NCBI RefSeq assembly: GCF_024166365.1
Contig: NC_064825.1
Location: 104,856,480 to 104,920,479, forward strand
DNA from: Elephas maximus indicus
Taxonomy: Eukaryota; Chordata; Mammalia; Proboscidea; Elephantidae
Reading direction: 5' to 3'
Length of the DNA: 64,000 bases
Position numbers and translations under genes: made by a program. Positions within the stretch are counted from its first letter, which is position 1; the number at the start of each line of letters is the position of its first letter. Below are positions 22,745 to 34,772 of the stretch, piece by piece. The notes beneath the pieces are model-generated. The model was not told the DNA's origin. It saw only the letters and a list, made by a program, of their open reading frames with translations, and ran no database searches.

Positions 22745-24371
22745 ATGATGCAGGGAGCCTAAAAAATGGATGGAAGGAATACACAGGGTCACTGTACCAA
22801 AAATAATCAGTCAATCTTCAACCATTTAGGAGGTGATCTATGATCAAGAACCAATGGTACGGAAGGGAAGGCTCAAGCTCCACTGAAAGAATTGGCAAAA
22901 AACAACGTTGCAGGAATTGACAAAATACCAATTGAGATGTTTCAACAAAGAGATGTAATGCTGGAAGTGCTCACTCATCTATGCCAAGAAATTTGGAAGA
23001 CAGCTACTTGACCAACTGACTGGAAGAAATCTATATTTGTACCCAGTCCAAAGAAAGGTGATTCAAAAGAATGTGGAAATTATTGAACAATTTCATTAAT
23101 ATCACACATAAGTAAAATTTTGCTGACAGTCTTTCAAAAGTGGTTGGAACAGTACATCTACAGGGAACTGTCAGAAATTCAAGCCAGATTCAGAAGAGGA
23201 AATGGAACCAAGGATATCATTGCTGATGTCAGGTGAATTGTGACTGAAAACAGAGAACACCAGAAAGATGTTTACATGTGTTTTATTGACTATGCAAAGG
23301 CATTCAACTGTGTAGATCATAGCAAGTTATGGATAGTGTTGCAAAGTTTGGAATTCCAGTACACTTAATTGTGTCTTGAGGAACCTGAACTTAGACCAAG
23401 AGGCAGTTGTTTGAACAGAACAAGGGGATACCGTGTGATTTAAAGTCAGGAAAGGTGTGCATCAGAGTTGTATCATTTTACTATACTTATTCAATCTGTA
23501 TGTTGAGCAAAGAATTAGAGAAGCTGGACTATGTGAAGAAGAACAGGGCTTTAGAATTGGAGGAAGACTCATTAACAACCTGCCTTATGCAGATGACACA
23601 ATCTTCTTTGCTGAAAGTGAAGAGGCCTTGAAGCACTTACTGATGAAGATCAAAGACCACAGCCTTCAGTATGGGTTACACCTCAACATAAAGGAAACAA
23701 AAATCCTCACAAATGGACAAATAAGCCACATCATGATAAACTGAGAAAAGATTGAAGTTGTCAAGGATTTCATTTTACTTGGATCCATAATCAACTCCCA
23801 CGGAAGCAGCAGTCAGGAAATCAAATGACTCATTGCACTGGGCAAATCTGCTCCAAAAGATCTCTTTAGACTGTTACAAAGCAAAGATGTCACTTTAAAT
23901 ACTAAGGTGGGCCTGACTGAAGCCATGGTGTTTTCAATTGCTTCATATACTTGTGAAAGCTGGACAGTGAATAAGGAAGACTGAAGAAGAATTGACTTCT
24001 TTGAATCATGGTGTTGTCAAAGAATATTGAATATACACCATGGACTACCAGAAGAATGAACAAATCTGTCTCTGAAGAAGTACAGCCAGAATGCTCATTA
24101 GAAGCAAGGACAGCAAGACTTAGTCTCACAAACTGTGGACGTATTATCAGGAGGGACCAGTCCCTGGAAAGGGACATAACACTTGGCAAAGCAGATGATC
24201 AGCAAAAGAGGTGAAGACCCTCAGCGAGATGGACTGATACATTGGCTACAAGAACAGGCTCAAGCATGACAATGATTGTGAGGATGGCACGGGACCCGGC
24301 ACTGTTTCCTTCTGTTGTGAATGGGGTCACTATTGACTGAAATGACTTGAAGGCAGTTAACAACAACAACC
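22745..24371 (+). mobile_element. RTE-clade LINE with RT domain, degenerate
   Basis: Enters in the 5' third ('aatacacagggtcactgtacc'), runs through RT motifs to the 3' end and an 'aacaacaacaac' tail at 24360-24371. The frame 23457-23744 encodes the RT palm with an intact YADD box ('NNLPYADDTIFFAES') and 'LHLNIKETKIL'. The other segments lie in different frames, so it is dead. It sits where the OR1 3' flank homology has ended and has no counterpart in the U0 or U2 blocks. Confidence 0.85.
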
Positions 24372-25218
24372 TGTGTTGGTCCTTGACACTGAGGAAACTT
24401 CCTGGAATCTATATCAGGAGCGTTCCCGCTGTTCTTATTCAGCATTGAGTCCCATCACACTAGTGACTTTGGTTGCTTTAATGGGATATGTTGTTAATCT
24501 ATGCATAATTTTATATCATTCATCTTGCATATCCATGTGACCACTTCCGTAACAGCATTTCTTGATTGTCCATTCCTCAAGGGATTGTTTGCCTGACCAA
24601 ATGGTGAGGGTATTATCCACAACCCATTATTGTGTAAATAGCCAGACATTGCTCTGACTGCGAGAACCAAGGGCTCCGTGCACGCTAAATATGCTGATCA
24701 TACATCCGGCCCTTGGGTAGAATTAACTTTGCTTCTTTGACTAAGGTTGTACCATTCAGAGGGAGAATTTCAGCAGATTTCTGTATTGAATCACACCCTT
24801 CTATTTGAGAACTTCCCTTTGGAAATAAAGTATCTTGTTTTCCATTAGCAGGAAGTAAATATTGCATTCATATTACTCAACAACAGAAATAGAAATCTTG
24901 ACAGAGATTCCATTTTGTTCTGAAAGTTATGCTTATGAATAGGATATGCTTTCTGTGAGCTGCATCCCTTGCCATATGTCTGTATGTACTACTTTTTTTT
25001 ATTAAGGAGTTTTGTTATGCTTTCCAGTCTTTTAGTGAATGGACCCTCTGACATCACCCATGACATAAAGGGCACTCACAATGTCATTTCCTTGTGTCTC
25101 TATGAAAATCCAGTGACCTTCCACTAGTTGTCTTTCAAATAGTATGTGTGTCACCACTGTATCAGGGACTTTTTGAATCCCACTGCCTAATCACCAGGTG
25201 GCAATATTATGCTTCTGC
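24372..25218 (-). other. Unassigned, possibly an antisense ERV relic
   Basis: No host gene seen. A short minus-strand frame (24867-24685) has an env-like feel, and order on the minus strand relative to the gag-like piece at 25990-26930 would fit one antisense ERV split by L1. This is a weak inference from composition and position; it could equally be unique spacer. Confidence 0.2.
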
Positions 25219-25380
25219 CAGTGTCTCCATCTGCATACCAAAACAAAACAAAAACCCATTGCCATTGAGTTGATTCCGACTCATAGCGGCCCTATAGGAT
25301 AGAGTAGAACTGCCCAGTAGAGTTTCCAAGGAGTGCCTGGTAGATTTGAACTGCTGACATTAACCACTATACCACCAGGC
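25219..25380 (-). repeat. AfroSINE, antisense
   Basis: 'aaacaaaacaaaaacccattgcc', then 'gagttgattccgactcatagc', '...gtttccaaggagtgcctgg', '...gatttgaactgctgac', ending in 'ccactataccaccagg'. A short-form copy, moderately diverged. Confidence 0.85.
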
Positions 25381-25384
25381 TATC

Positions 25385-25830
25385 TATCTGTATCTGTTTA
25401 TATAATAATTTCCAAAGTTATCTGAGCACTTGGATTATGGCTTTCTTATGCAAATGCTGGCTAAAGAAAAGAAAAAAAAAAGAAGAAGAATTTGTACATC
25501 TATATTCACGAGAGATATTGGCCTGTCGTTTTCTTGTGGTGTTTTTGTCTGGTTTGGATATCAGAATTATGTTTGCATCATAGAAAATATTAGAGAATAT
25601 TCCTTCTTTCATTGTCTTCTGAAAGTGTTTAAACAGTATTGGCTTCAGTTCTTCTCCAAATGTTCATCAGAATTCCCCAGTGAAGCCTTCTGGTTAAGCC
25701 GTTTTTTTGTTTTTTGTTTTTTTTTTTGGCTAAGAGGTTTTTGATCACTTATTGGATCTCTTTGCTTGTTATGGGTCTGCTGAGACTATTTACTGTTTTT
25801 ATACGGTATTGTATAAAGTGCCTGAATTTT
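25385..25830 (-). mobile_element. L1 ORF2 fragment, antisense
   Basis: Antisense L1 ORF2 phrases: 'cacgagagatattggcctgtc', 'gtgaagccttctgg', 'cttgttatgggtctgctgaga', with a poly(T) tract near 25702-25728. It is truncated on both sides and has no frame. Confidence 0.65.
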
Positions 25831-25989
25831 TTGACAGGAAACACAGAAATTTTGAAAATTTTTGTTTGCTACACATATGTACCAATAGACTCTGGGGGTA
25901 GAATTAGTGGCACAATTTATGTCCCTTGAGACTGTAAGAGTAGGCTTGTGGGATGAGGCAAGAAAAAAAAAATTGATGTTATCAAAAAT

Positions 25990-26930
25990 TCAGAAGCACT
26001 CAAGGATTCAGCATGCTTACATTAATGAAAACACATGGTATCAAAAAAAAAAAATCAACAACCCGTATCAGAAAATAACTGGTTAATGGAAGAGTTAATT
26101 CAGTTAGGGCAGTTCCCACTGTCAGACCTGACTTACATAAAATAGCAATTTCAGTAATCCTTAAGGATGCTGGGTCTTCATAAATTTTTTCCTTACAGTT
26201 GTGGTAAAAGGTGTGTCGTCTGGGCACTGTATGGGTGGGTCTGTGGGTACAACCTGATAAATCTACTCTGATATGCTGATTTCCTTAAGTGTTTGGAAAC
26301 TTTCTACAGTATACCAGGGCAGATAGGGCATTTAAACTTGTTTTAGTACAGGCCACTGCTTAAACCATGCTTTAGTGAATCAACCAAATAAACCATTAGA
26401 TCCTTTTCTAACCTCTCAAGCTAAAACACTGAATGAAGAATCTGTGCTTATTGGGGCCATATCGATAAACTCAGACTCATAATAACTTTATATTCCTTGC
26501 ACCATTATCCCACACACTTAATAGCCATCCCACACATATTTCCCAGGTTTCTATTTGTATATATTATAAAAATCAAGTAGTTCATTTGAAGTGTAGCATA
26601 CCTCCTCCTGGGTCACACTTCGTAATTCATCTCTTAGGGCTTGCTGGGACTTAAGTCTAGTTATAGGTCTAGAAACAAAAATGGGGAGTAGGGGTGAGTC
26701 CTGGGGAAATTCAGCGATGTCTTTTAAGGCATCTGCCTCAGGTGATGCCCTAGGCGATGAATGCCCCTAGCCCTGCCCCAAGTGATATCTCAGACAAATA
26801 CTCTTCAGGCACAGCTGGGCTAATCTCATCAGATGGGGGTAAAAGGGATAGTGGTTTTATTTGTGTGGGTGGTTTAGCAGACCAAGATGCAGTAATCTCT
26901 TCAGACGGATTAAGATGGCTGGTCTGTTGG
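25990..26930 (-). mobile_element. Antisense endogenous retrovirus fossil, gag-like
   Basis: Minus-strand translation shows short stretches resembling a retroviral gag, including 'RLKSQQALRDELRSVTQEEV' and 'YTSNELLDF'. It is broken with many breaks and has no LTR in view. Orientation and content differ from the adjoining sense ERVL, so it is a separate, old element. The family is not determined. Confidence 0.4.
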
Positions 26931-28957
26931 TAGAAGTGATGCCTGGTACTCAGCCTTAGTAAAGACTGAACACTTAACCATGGGCCACCAAGTCACCATG
27001 CAGTCTGAGCTGCCCACCATGAACTGGGTGTTGTCTGATTAATACAGTAGTAAAGTTGGAAGTGTGGAGTGCAGAGCATCACTCCATCATTAAATGGAAG
27101 TGGTATATAGGAGATCAGGCCTGAGCAGGACCTGAAGGCACAAGTAAGTTGCATGAGGAAGTGGCCCAAATGCCCATGATCTCCACTCCTGTCACACTAC
27201 CTGCTTTCTCCCAGTTTGCACTCCCTCATGTGGAGTTCCTTACTATCAGCTTACTGAGGAAGAGAACGCTTGTACTGGGTTTACTGATGATTCTGTGTGA
27301 TATGCAGGCACCACACAAAAGTAGACAGTGACAGCACCAAAGCCCCTTTCTGAGAACTCTCTGAAGGACAATGGTGAAGGAAATTACCCCAGCTGGCAGA
27401 ACTTTGAGCAGTGCACCTGGTTGTTCACTTGTCTTAGAAGGAGAAATGGCCAAACATGCAACTGTATCCTGACTCATGGGCTGTGGCCAATGGTTTGGCT
27501 GGATGATCAGGGAGTTGGAAGGAACATGATTGGAAAATTGGTGACATGGAGGTATGATGAAAAGATATGTGGATAGAACTCCCTGAGTGGGCCAAAAAGA
27601 TGAAGTATTTGTGTCTCATGGGAATGCTCACCAAAATGTGGCATCAGTAGAAGAGAATTTTAACAATCAATTAGATAAAACGACAGGTTCTGTGAAAAAC
27701 AGTCATCCTCTTTCCATAGTAACTCCCGTCATTGCCCAATGCGCTCATGAACAAAGTGGCCATGGTGGCAGGGATGGAGGTTATGCATGGGCTCAGCAAC
27801 ACGAACTTTAACTCACCAAAGCCCACGTGGCTACAGCCACTGCTGAGTACTTAGTCTGCCAGCAGCAGAGACTAACACTGAGTCCCTGATACAGCACCAC
27901 TCCTTGAGGATATCAGACAGCAACCTGGTGGCAAGTTGATTAAATTGGACCACCTCCATTATGGAAAGGGCAGCATTTTGTTCTTTCTGGGATAGACACT
28001 TACTCTGGATATGGTTTACCTTCTTTGCACACAATGCTTCTGCCAAAATCACTGTCCATGGACTTACCAGTCATGGTATCCCACACAACATCTACTCAGT
28101 TCAAAGGACTCATTTCACAGCATATGATTTGTGGCAAAGGGCTCATGCTTATGGAATTCACTGGTCTTACCAAGTTCCCCCCATCATCCTGAAGCAGTTG
28201 GCTTGATAGAATGATGGAATGGCATTCTAAAGACACAATTACAGTGCCAGCTAGGTGTCAGTTACTTGGAGGGTTGGGGCAATGTTCTCCAGGAGGCTGT
28301 GTATATAGCCAGGATTCATGGGTACTGGAATCAAAGAGTGGAAATGGGAATGGCACGACTCACTATTACCCTGGTGACCCAATTGAAAAATTTTTGCTTC
28401 CTGTCCTTGAAGTCCTATGATCAGTGAGCCTAGAGGTCTTAGTTCCAAAGTGAGGGACACTCCCACCTTGGGCACAACATTGATTCCATTGAACTGGAAA
28501 ATAAGAATGCTACTTGGCCACTTTGAGCTCCTCATTCTTCTGCATCAACAAGCAAAGAAGGGATTTACCATATTGGCTGGTATGATTGATTCTGATTACC
28601 AAGAGGAAATTGGATTGGTATTACATGATGGAGATAAAGAAGAGTACGTCTGGAATGCAGGACATCCCTTAGGACGTCTCTTAGTACTACTATGCCCTAT
28701 AATGAAATTTAATGGAAAACTACAGCAACCCAATTCTAACATGACTATTAACGGCCCAGACTCTTCAGGAAGGAAAGATTTGCATCACCCCACCAGGCAA
28801 AGAACCACAACCAACTGAGGTGCTTGCTGAGAGAAGAGGGAATATGGAATGGGTGGTTGAAGACGGTTGTTCTTTCTAAATACCAGCTATGGCCACATGA
28901 CCAGTTGCAGAAATGAGGACTGTAATTGTTTTTAGCATTTCTTCCTTGTTTTGTTAT

Positions 28958-29023
28958 ATGTGTATGTGTGTATGTATACGTATGTGTGTGTGTGTGTTTG
29001 TATATATATATACACATATAGCA
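28958..29023. repeat. (GT)n/(TA)n microsatellite
   Basis: 'tgtgtatgtg' and '(tg)n' runs followed by 'tatatatatacacatata', lying between the ERVL dUTPase relic and its LTR. An equivalent longer tract is at 33895-33961. Confidence 0.8.
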
Positions 29024-29215
29024 AATTTTTTTTGTCTTCCCTCACTTATTCCATTACTTATTATAAAATATAAGATGTCATCAGGGCTACTGCAATTTTG
29101 GTTGTACACATGTTAGTTGTATCATGTTAGGTGCAATATAACTTTATAATTTTCTTTATTTAGAGATTACATATGATTTAAGGATTTACAGGTGACAAGT
29201 TGACAAAGGGTGTAC

Positions 29216-29696
29216 TGTGATGGTTAAGGCTAGGTGTCGAGTTTGCCAGGCCATGATTCTCAGTGGTTTGGCAGATATGATGTAATCACGGTCTGTGATG
29301 AGACCTGTTGTGGGCAGCCAACCCATTGAAAAGGGAGTTTTCTTAAGGGTGTGGCTTGCATCCAATATATACAGATGTTTTTGCAAAGTTTGCTCCCTCT
29401 CGATCCTCTATTTGACTTGTCATCCTCTGACCTCCAGTTCTTGGGATGTGAGACAGCAGTCTGTCATCTGACCTGCAGATGTTGGAATTTGCCAGCTCCT
29501 GCACCGATCCAGCTGCCTGCCATTTTGACCAGTCCATTCTAGGTTCATCAGTCACTGCAACCATGTGCATCAGGAGAAACTGCCAGCCTGGTGTCTGACT
29601 GACCAATTTGGGACTAGCCAGCTTCCACAACTGTTTTGGCTGTTTACTTGAAATAAACCTCTGGTTTTGCTCCTTCAGAGAACCCACCTTAAGACA
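29216..29696 (+). repeat. 3' LTR of ERVL fossil 1
   Basis: Starts 'tgtgatggttaaggc' after the purine-rich 'acaaagggtgtac' and ends 'cttaagaca'. An AATAAA occurs in 'gaaataaacc' near the end. Its counterpart in the second copy is 34335-34772. Confidence 0.7.
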
Positions 29697-30339
29697 AGGG
29701 AGAATTTTGATTTTCTGTTCTGTAAAAGAAATACAAAGTCGGTTGAGTGAAGTTGGTCTCAAATGCTTGTAGACACTGATTCCTTCTACTCAGTAATTAT
29801 AAGCTCTTAACTTCCAGGTTATTTTATTTCTTTAATTTTTTTTTGGTGAAAGTATGCAGAGCCAAAATACACCATTTCAACAATTTCTAAATGTGCAGTT
29901 CAGTGACATGGGAAACATTCAAGTACCATTTCTTACTATCCTTTTCCACATTGTCCTACTACCATTATCCTAAACTTACTACTGCCTAAGTTACCCATAC
30001 AGCATTTTGAGTTACTGATTGTTAATTGGATCTCACATAGATAATTCTTTAAAAAAGCACAATGCTCAAAGCAGAGGTACTTTACTAATTCAAATAAGCT
30101 TTTTTGTTTGTTTCAAAGAAGACTGCAGTGTATAGGTTTGGTTTAAGCTTTAAAGTTTAAAGATTATTTCAAGATAAAAGTTTCACAAAAAACAGATTTT
30201 CATACATCAGCTCTTAACAAGCTACAAAGGAAGTTAAAGAAATCCCTTTACAATAACATCTAAAGGAATAAAATAACCAGGAATAACTTTAGCAAAGGAA
30301 GTGAAAGACTTGTACACAGGAAACTATAAAATAGTACTA

Positions 30340-30607
30340 AAAGAAATTAAGGAGTGCCTGATGGATTTGAGGAGACCCTGGTAGCACAGTGGTTGAGTTT
30401 GGCTGCTGCAGTTTGAATCCACCGGATGGTCCTTGGAAACAATATGGGGTAGTTCTACACTGTCTTATAGGGTTGCTATGAGTCAAAATCGACTCAACAG
30501 CAACAGGTTTGCTTATTGTTTGGTTTCGGTGGATTCGAACTGCAGACCTTTTGGTTAACAGCTGAACTCTTAACAACTACATCACCAGGGTTTCCAAAAG
30601 AAATTAA
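30340..30607. repeat. AfroSINE inserted within an AfroSINE
   Basis: A sense copy (about 30370-30527, 'ggagaccctggtagcacag...' to 'cgactcaacagcaacaggtttg') lies inside an antisense copy whose halves are about 30352-30369 ('ggagtgcctgatggattt') and 30528-30598 ('ggtggattcgaactgcagac' to 'ccagggtttcc'). 'aaaagaaatta' at both outer edges looks like the target duplication of the outer SINE, whose 3' part is missing. Confidence 0.7.
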
Positions 30608-31116
30608 AGATGACCCAAATAAATGGAGGGGGATTCCATGCTCATGGATTGGAAGACTAAGTATTGTCAAAATGTCCATACTACCAACAACAATCTATAA
30701 ATTCAATGCAATCCTCCTCAAAATTCCAATAGCTTTCTTTATAGGAATGCAAAATCATTCCTCAAGTGTACGTATATCCAGCAAGGGCCCCAAGTTTAAG
30801 ACATGTTGGGGGGAGGGAAGCAGAAGAGGACTCTCACCTCCTAATCTCTTGACTTCTATTCTTGTGGTATGATCTTGGTCACAGGATGGCTGTTGGAGCT
30901 CTGGACAACTTGTCTGAGATCTAGAGAAGCAGCAAGGAGGAAGGGCAAAAGGGAATTTGACTTCCACTTGGATCATCTCACTTCCTGCAATTCAAAATTA
31001 ATGACTTCACTTGTATGTTACTGACCATCTTAATTATCAAAAGACTAGGTGAAACACATTTTTTAAATCCAAGACTATTGCTTTCCTTGAAAATATAAGG
31101 TCTAACAATTAGGTAG

Positions 31117-31325
31117 AAAGGAGTCCGGGTGGGGCAGTGCTTTAGAATTTGAAAGCTGAAAAGCTGGTGGTTTGAGCCCACCTGCCTTTCCAAGGGAGAA
31201 AGATGTGACAGTCTGCTTCCATAAAGATTTATGTTTTGGAAACCCCGTAGGGCAGTTCTATTCTGTACTACAGGGTCTCTATGAGTTGGAATCAACTCAA
31301 TGACAGTCTATTTGGTTTGTATAGT
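31117..31325 (+). repeat. AfroSINE, long form (copy a)
   Basis: 'ggagtccgggtggggcagtg' head, 'ggtttgagcccacctgcc' B-box region, the extra 'gatgtgacagtctgcttcc' segment, 'gagttggaatcaactcaatg' core. The same insertion is at 37205-37425 in copy b, and both OR1 (near 15545) and OR3 (near 60480) flanks lack it. Confidence 0.8.
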
Positions 31326-31676
31326 AGAGGTGTAAAGGGAGAAAATGTAAAGAAAAGAACCAGAACTCTACAATTTCTATTAGTCTTCCTTCTCTTTATG
31401 CACAATTCCAAGTGCTGGAATTTCCTCCTCTCACACCAACACAGTTCACTGAACCTTTGTGTAGAAACAAAAAAAAAAAACTAAAAAATTAGAAACAAAG
31501 GGTGGTACTATTTTCCTCAGAAAGGGCTGTATGATAAGGACTTGGAACTGATGGATTTTCAAGTTATCCATTTAAATGTTTTATACTTTTTTTTTTCTTG
31601 TTCAATACAAATTTTGCCAGTTTGCCTGCCTGAAGCTCTTTCTGGGAGAAATTCAAGACTTTTACCGCCAGTGGGA

Positions 31677-32083
31677 TGTAGTATCCTAAGAATGCCACAC
31701 TACAAAGTTGGTGGGTTTAAACAACAAAAATTATTGTCTCACAGTTCTGAAGGCTGAGAATGTTCATCAGAGTGACTTGTTAATTATTTCTGAGACTTTG
31801 ATTGAACTTTAGTTCTACTCCTCTCTCCCAGTTCCTGGTACCTCCAGGCATTCCTGGGCTTGCAACTGTAGTATCACATGGAATCCTTCATTTCTGTCTG
31901 TCCCTGTGTATCTTCTCCTCATTTCCAGGAACAGAGTGGGACCCACACTTCTCTAGTATGACCTAATGTTAACTTAATTGACAACATCTTCATGGGCCCT
32001 ATTTTCAAAGAGAGTCACATTCACAGGTACAGGGGTTAGGACCTCACCGTATCACTTTGAGGGACACAACAGAATCCGTAACA
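31677..32083 (-). repeat. LTR-like repeat, antisense (copy a)
   Basis: Counterpart of 15872-16292: from 'tgtagtatcctaagaatgcc' to 'gaatccgtaaca'. Ancestral to all flank copies. Confidence 0.55.
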
Positions 32084-33894
32084 GGTGAGAGCTCTGCTTT
32101 AAATGCATTTGAAACAAGTTTTCAATGACTTGTTCTGAGATCAACTTTCATGGTCCTCTAGGAGTGAGTTCAGATGTCATCTCCAAAGTTTTAGCTTAAA
32201 CTTACACATCCAATAGGACTGCCTATTGTGAAGAAAAAAAAAATTATTATGAAGGTGATGATTTTTATATATGTAAATTCTGCCAACCATGGACTCTTCC
32301 TTTTGGGTGACTTGAACTCAGTTTATTCTTTTGCGATTTTCCCCCCAGGACCTGGAGTTGCAGAATCTACTCTTAGAATTATGATTAAAGTCCAGATGAG
32401 TTTAAATACGGTAGGCCACACTTGGTGTTGCACCCAATGAATAACTCAAGAATATGTGTTGTAGTTCAAGTGTAAATAAAGTGTCCTTAGACTTTTGCCC
32501 TTACCACAGAGCATGTTTGTCTATATGAGTATTTACGTGACTGGCTTTTTCAAGAATTGAAAAGATGGATTCAAAGCATAACAAAAAATGGACATGAAGT
32601 TATTCTCCAACCTTCAGGCACACCAAAGTTCAACTATGGTGTATAAAGTCAGGCCAGGGTAATGAACTGAGAATCAAATCTGGACTTCCACTTACCAAGG
32701 CTGACTTGTCTAGAGCCGCTGCTGAGTGCCCAATCTACCAGCAGCAGAGACCAAAACCAAGTCCCTGAAATGGCATCATTCCTTGAGGCGATCAGCCAGC
32801 AACCTGGTGGCAGTTGGTTAAACTGGACAATTCCCATCATGAAATGGGCAGTGTTTTGTCCTTACTGGGATAGACACTTACTCTGGATACAGATTTGCCT
32901 TCTCTGCACACAGTTACCAAATTACACATTTGCTTTCTCTGTCAAAATTACTGTCCATGGCCTTACAGAATGCCTTATCTACTGTCATGGTATCCCACAC
33001 AGCATCACCTCAGACCAGGGGACTCACTTCACAAAAAATAAAGTGTGGCAGTGGGCCCATCTCAGGGAATGCACTGGCGTGACCATGTTTCCCATCATCC
33101 TGAAATAGCTGGAATGATAGGATGATGGAATGGTCTTCTAAAGACACACTCATGATACTAGCTAGGTGGCAATACTTTGTAGGGTTGGGGCAATGTTCTC
33201 CAGGAGGGTGTGTACAATCTAAATCAGCATACTCTATTTTCTGCTATTTCTCCCACAGGCAGAATCCACAGGTCCAGAAATCCAGGGGTGGAAACGGGAG
33301 TAGCTTCCCTCACTATTACCTCTAGTGACCTACTTGCAAAATTTTTGCTTTCCATTTTTATGACCCTTGGGTATGCTATGCAAATCTAGAGGTCTTAGTC
33401 CCAAAGGAGGAATGACCCCATCTGAAGACACAACATTGATTCCAATGAACTGAAAGTTAAGGATACTGCCTGGCCAATTTGGGCTCCTCATGCCTCTGAA
33501 TCAACAGGCAAAGAAGAGAGTTACCGTATTGGCTGCTGTGAATGGTCCTGATTACCAAGAGGAAATTGTATTGATATTGCAAAATGGAGATAAAGAATAG
33601 TATGTCTGAAATACAGGAGATATTCCTTAGGGCATGTCTTAGTACTACCATGCACTGTGATGAAAGTTAATGGAAATCTACAGCAACCCAATTCCGACAT
33701 GACTACTTATGGCCCAGACCCTTCGGGAAGGAAGGTTTGGGTCACCCCAACAGGCAAAGAACCACAACCAGCAGAGACCAAAACTTGCTGAGGGCAAAGA
33801 GATTATGGAATACATGGTGGAAGAAAGTAGTTCTAAATGCTAGTTATGACATGTGACCAGTTGCAGAAACAAGGACTGTAATTGTTTTGTTATA

Positions 33895-33961
33895 TGTGTA
33901 TGTGTTCATGTATATATATATATATATATAGTATATATATATATACACACACACACACACA
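33895..33961. repeat. (TA)n/(CA)n microsatellite
   Basis: 'tatatatatatatatata' then 'gtatatatatatata' and '(ca)n', matching the tract in fossil 1 but longer. An AfroSINE begins at its right edge. Confidence 0.85.
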
Positions 33962-34125
33962 TAACCTCCTGTTGCCATCGAGTTGATTCTGACTCATGGA
34001 GACCCCTTAGGACAGAGAAGAACTGCCCCTGTAGGGTTTCCAAGGAGTGGCTGGTGGATTGGAACTGCTTAGTTTTAGTTACCAGCCAATTTCTTGACCA
34101 CTGTGCCAGCAGAGCTCTCTCTCTT
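33962..34125 (-). repeat. AfroSINE, antisense, inside ERVL fossil 2
   Basis: 'ctgttgccatcgagttgattc', 'gactcatggagacccctta', 'gtttccaaggagtggctgg', ending 'ccactgtgccagcagagc'. It is not present in fossil 1, so it inserted after the ERVL/flank duplication. Confidence 0.85.
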
Positions 34126-34334
34126 CTCTCTCTCTAGCAAGTATCTTTGTTTTCTTCCCTCCCTTATTTGATTACTTACAAAACAGAAGATGTAATCAGG
34201 GCTAGTGCATTTTCAGTTGTACACATGTTAGCTGTATCATGTCAGGTGTAATATGGCTTCATAACTGTTTTTGATTAGAGATTATGCATAGTTTAAGGAG
34301 ATATGCACTGTTGCCAAGTTGTCAAGGAGTGGAC

Positions 34335-34772
34335 TGTGATGGTTAAGGTTAAGTGCCCACTTTGCTAAGCCATGATTCTCAGTGATTCAGCAGATATTAT
34401 TGTCCATGATGTGATCTGTTGTGAGCAGCCAAGCAGTTGAATATGGAGTTTCCTTGAGTGTGTGGACTTCATCCAATATATAGGATGTTCTAGCAAAGCT
34501 CTCCCTCTCTTAATCCTGCCTCTGACTTATCATTCTCTGACTTCTGGTTCTTGGGACATGAGGCCTGTCTTCTGGCCTGCTGATTTTGGGTTTTTCAGCC
34601 CCTGCAACCATGTGAGTCAGAAGAAGCCTCCAGCCTCATGGCTGACTGACAGATTTGGGACTTGCCAGCCTCCACCACTGTGTGAGCCATTTCCCTGAAA
34701 TAAATCCCTCTGTATTTTTATATATATGCTTTGCTGATTTTGCCCCTCTAGATACCCCAGGCTAAGATGACA
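34335..34772 (+). repeat. 3' LTR of ERVL fossil 2
   Basis: Sister of 29216-29696 with the same 'tgtgatggttaag' start and an AATAAA near 34699. Flank copy b begins directly after it, as copy a does after the first LTR. Confidence 0.7.

Larger units (their letters stand above)
26935..29696 (+). mobile_element. ERVL fossil 1 (pol 3' half plus 3' LTR)
   Basis: A class III (ERVL) endogenous retrovirus relic lacking its 5' part. Parts in order: end of RT and RNase H (about 26935-27690), the zinc-binding head of integrase (about 27720-27870), integrase core (about 27900-28340), a dUTPase-like domain after integrase (about 28430-28860), then a purine-rich tract and the 3' LTR (29216-29696). A dUTPase C-terminal to integrase is typical of ERVL. 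It is broken in many places and old. A partial sister copy follows at 32684-34772. Confidence 0.75.
29697..32683 (+). other. OR 5' flank copy a (no OR attached)
   Basis: Aligns with 13910-16925 (OR1 flank), 34773-38730 (copy b) and 58705-61815 (OR3 flank), but stops abruptly at 'gagaatcaaatc' where the next base belongs to ERVL integrase. It has no OR gene at its end. It shares a SINE (31117-31325) with copy b alone. There is no coding sequence. Confidence 0.7.
32684..34772 (+). mobile_element. ERVL fossil 2 (integrase to 3' LTR)
   Basis: Begins mid-integrase, exactly where copy a of the OR flank ends, and continues through integrase core (to about 33190), the dUTPase-like domain (about 33430-33790) and a 3' LTR (34335-34772, 'tgtgatggttaaggttaag' to 'gctaagatgaca') preceded by the purine-rich 'caaggagtggac'. 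It is a broken, old element with many breaks. It matches 27805-29696 of fossil 1, so it arose by local duplication and not by a second integration. An AfroSINE sits inside it. Confidence 0.75.

Noticed and set aside
28417-28818. 133-codon + strand frame as a host dUTPase gene
   Set aside because: It lies in the ERVL pol fossil, between integrase and the LTR, and has a decayed sister in the next fossil.
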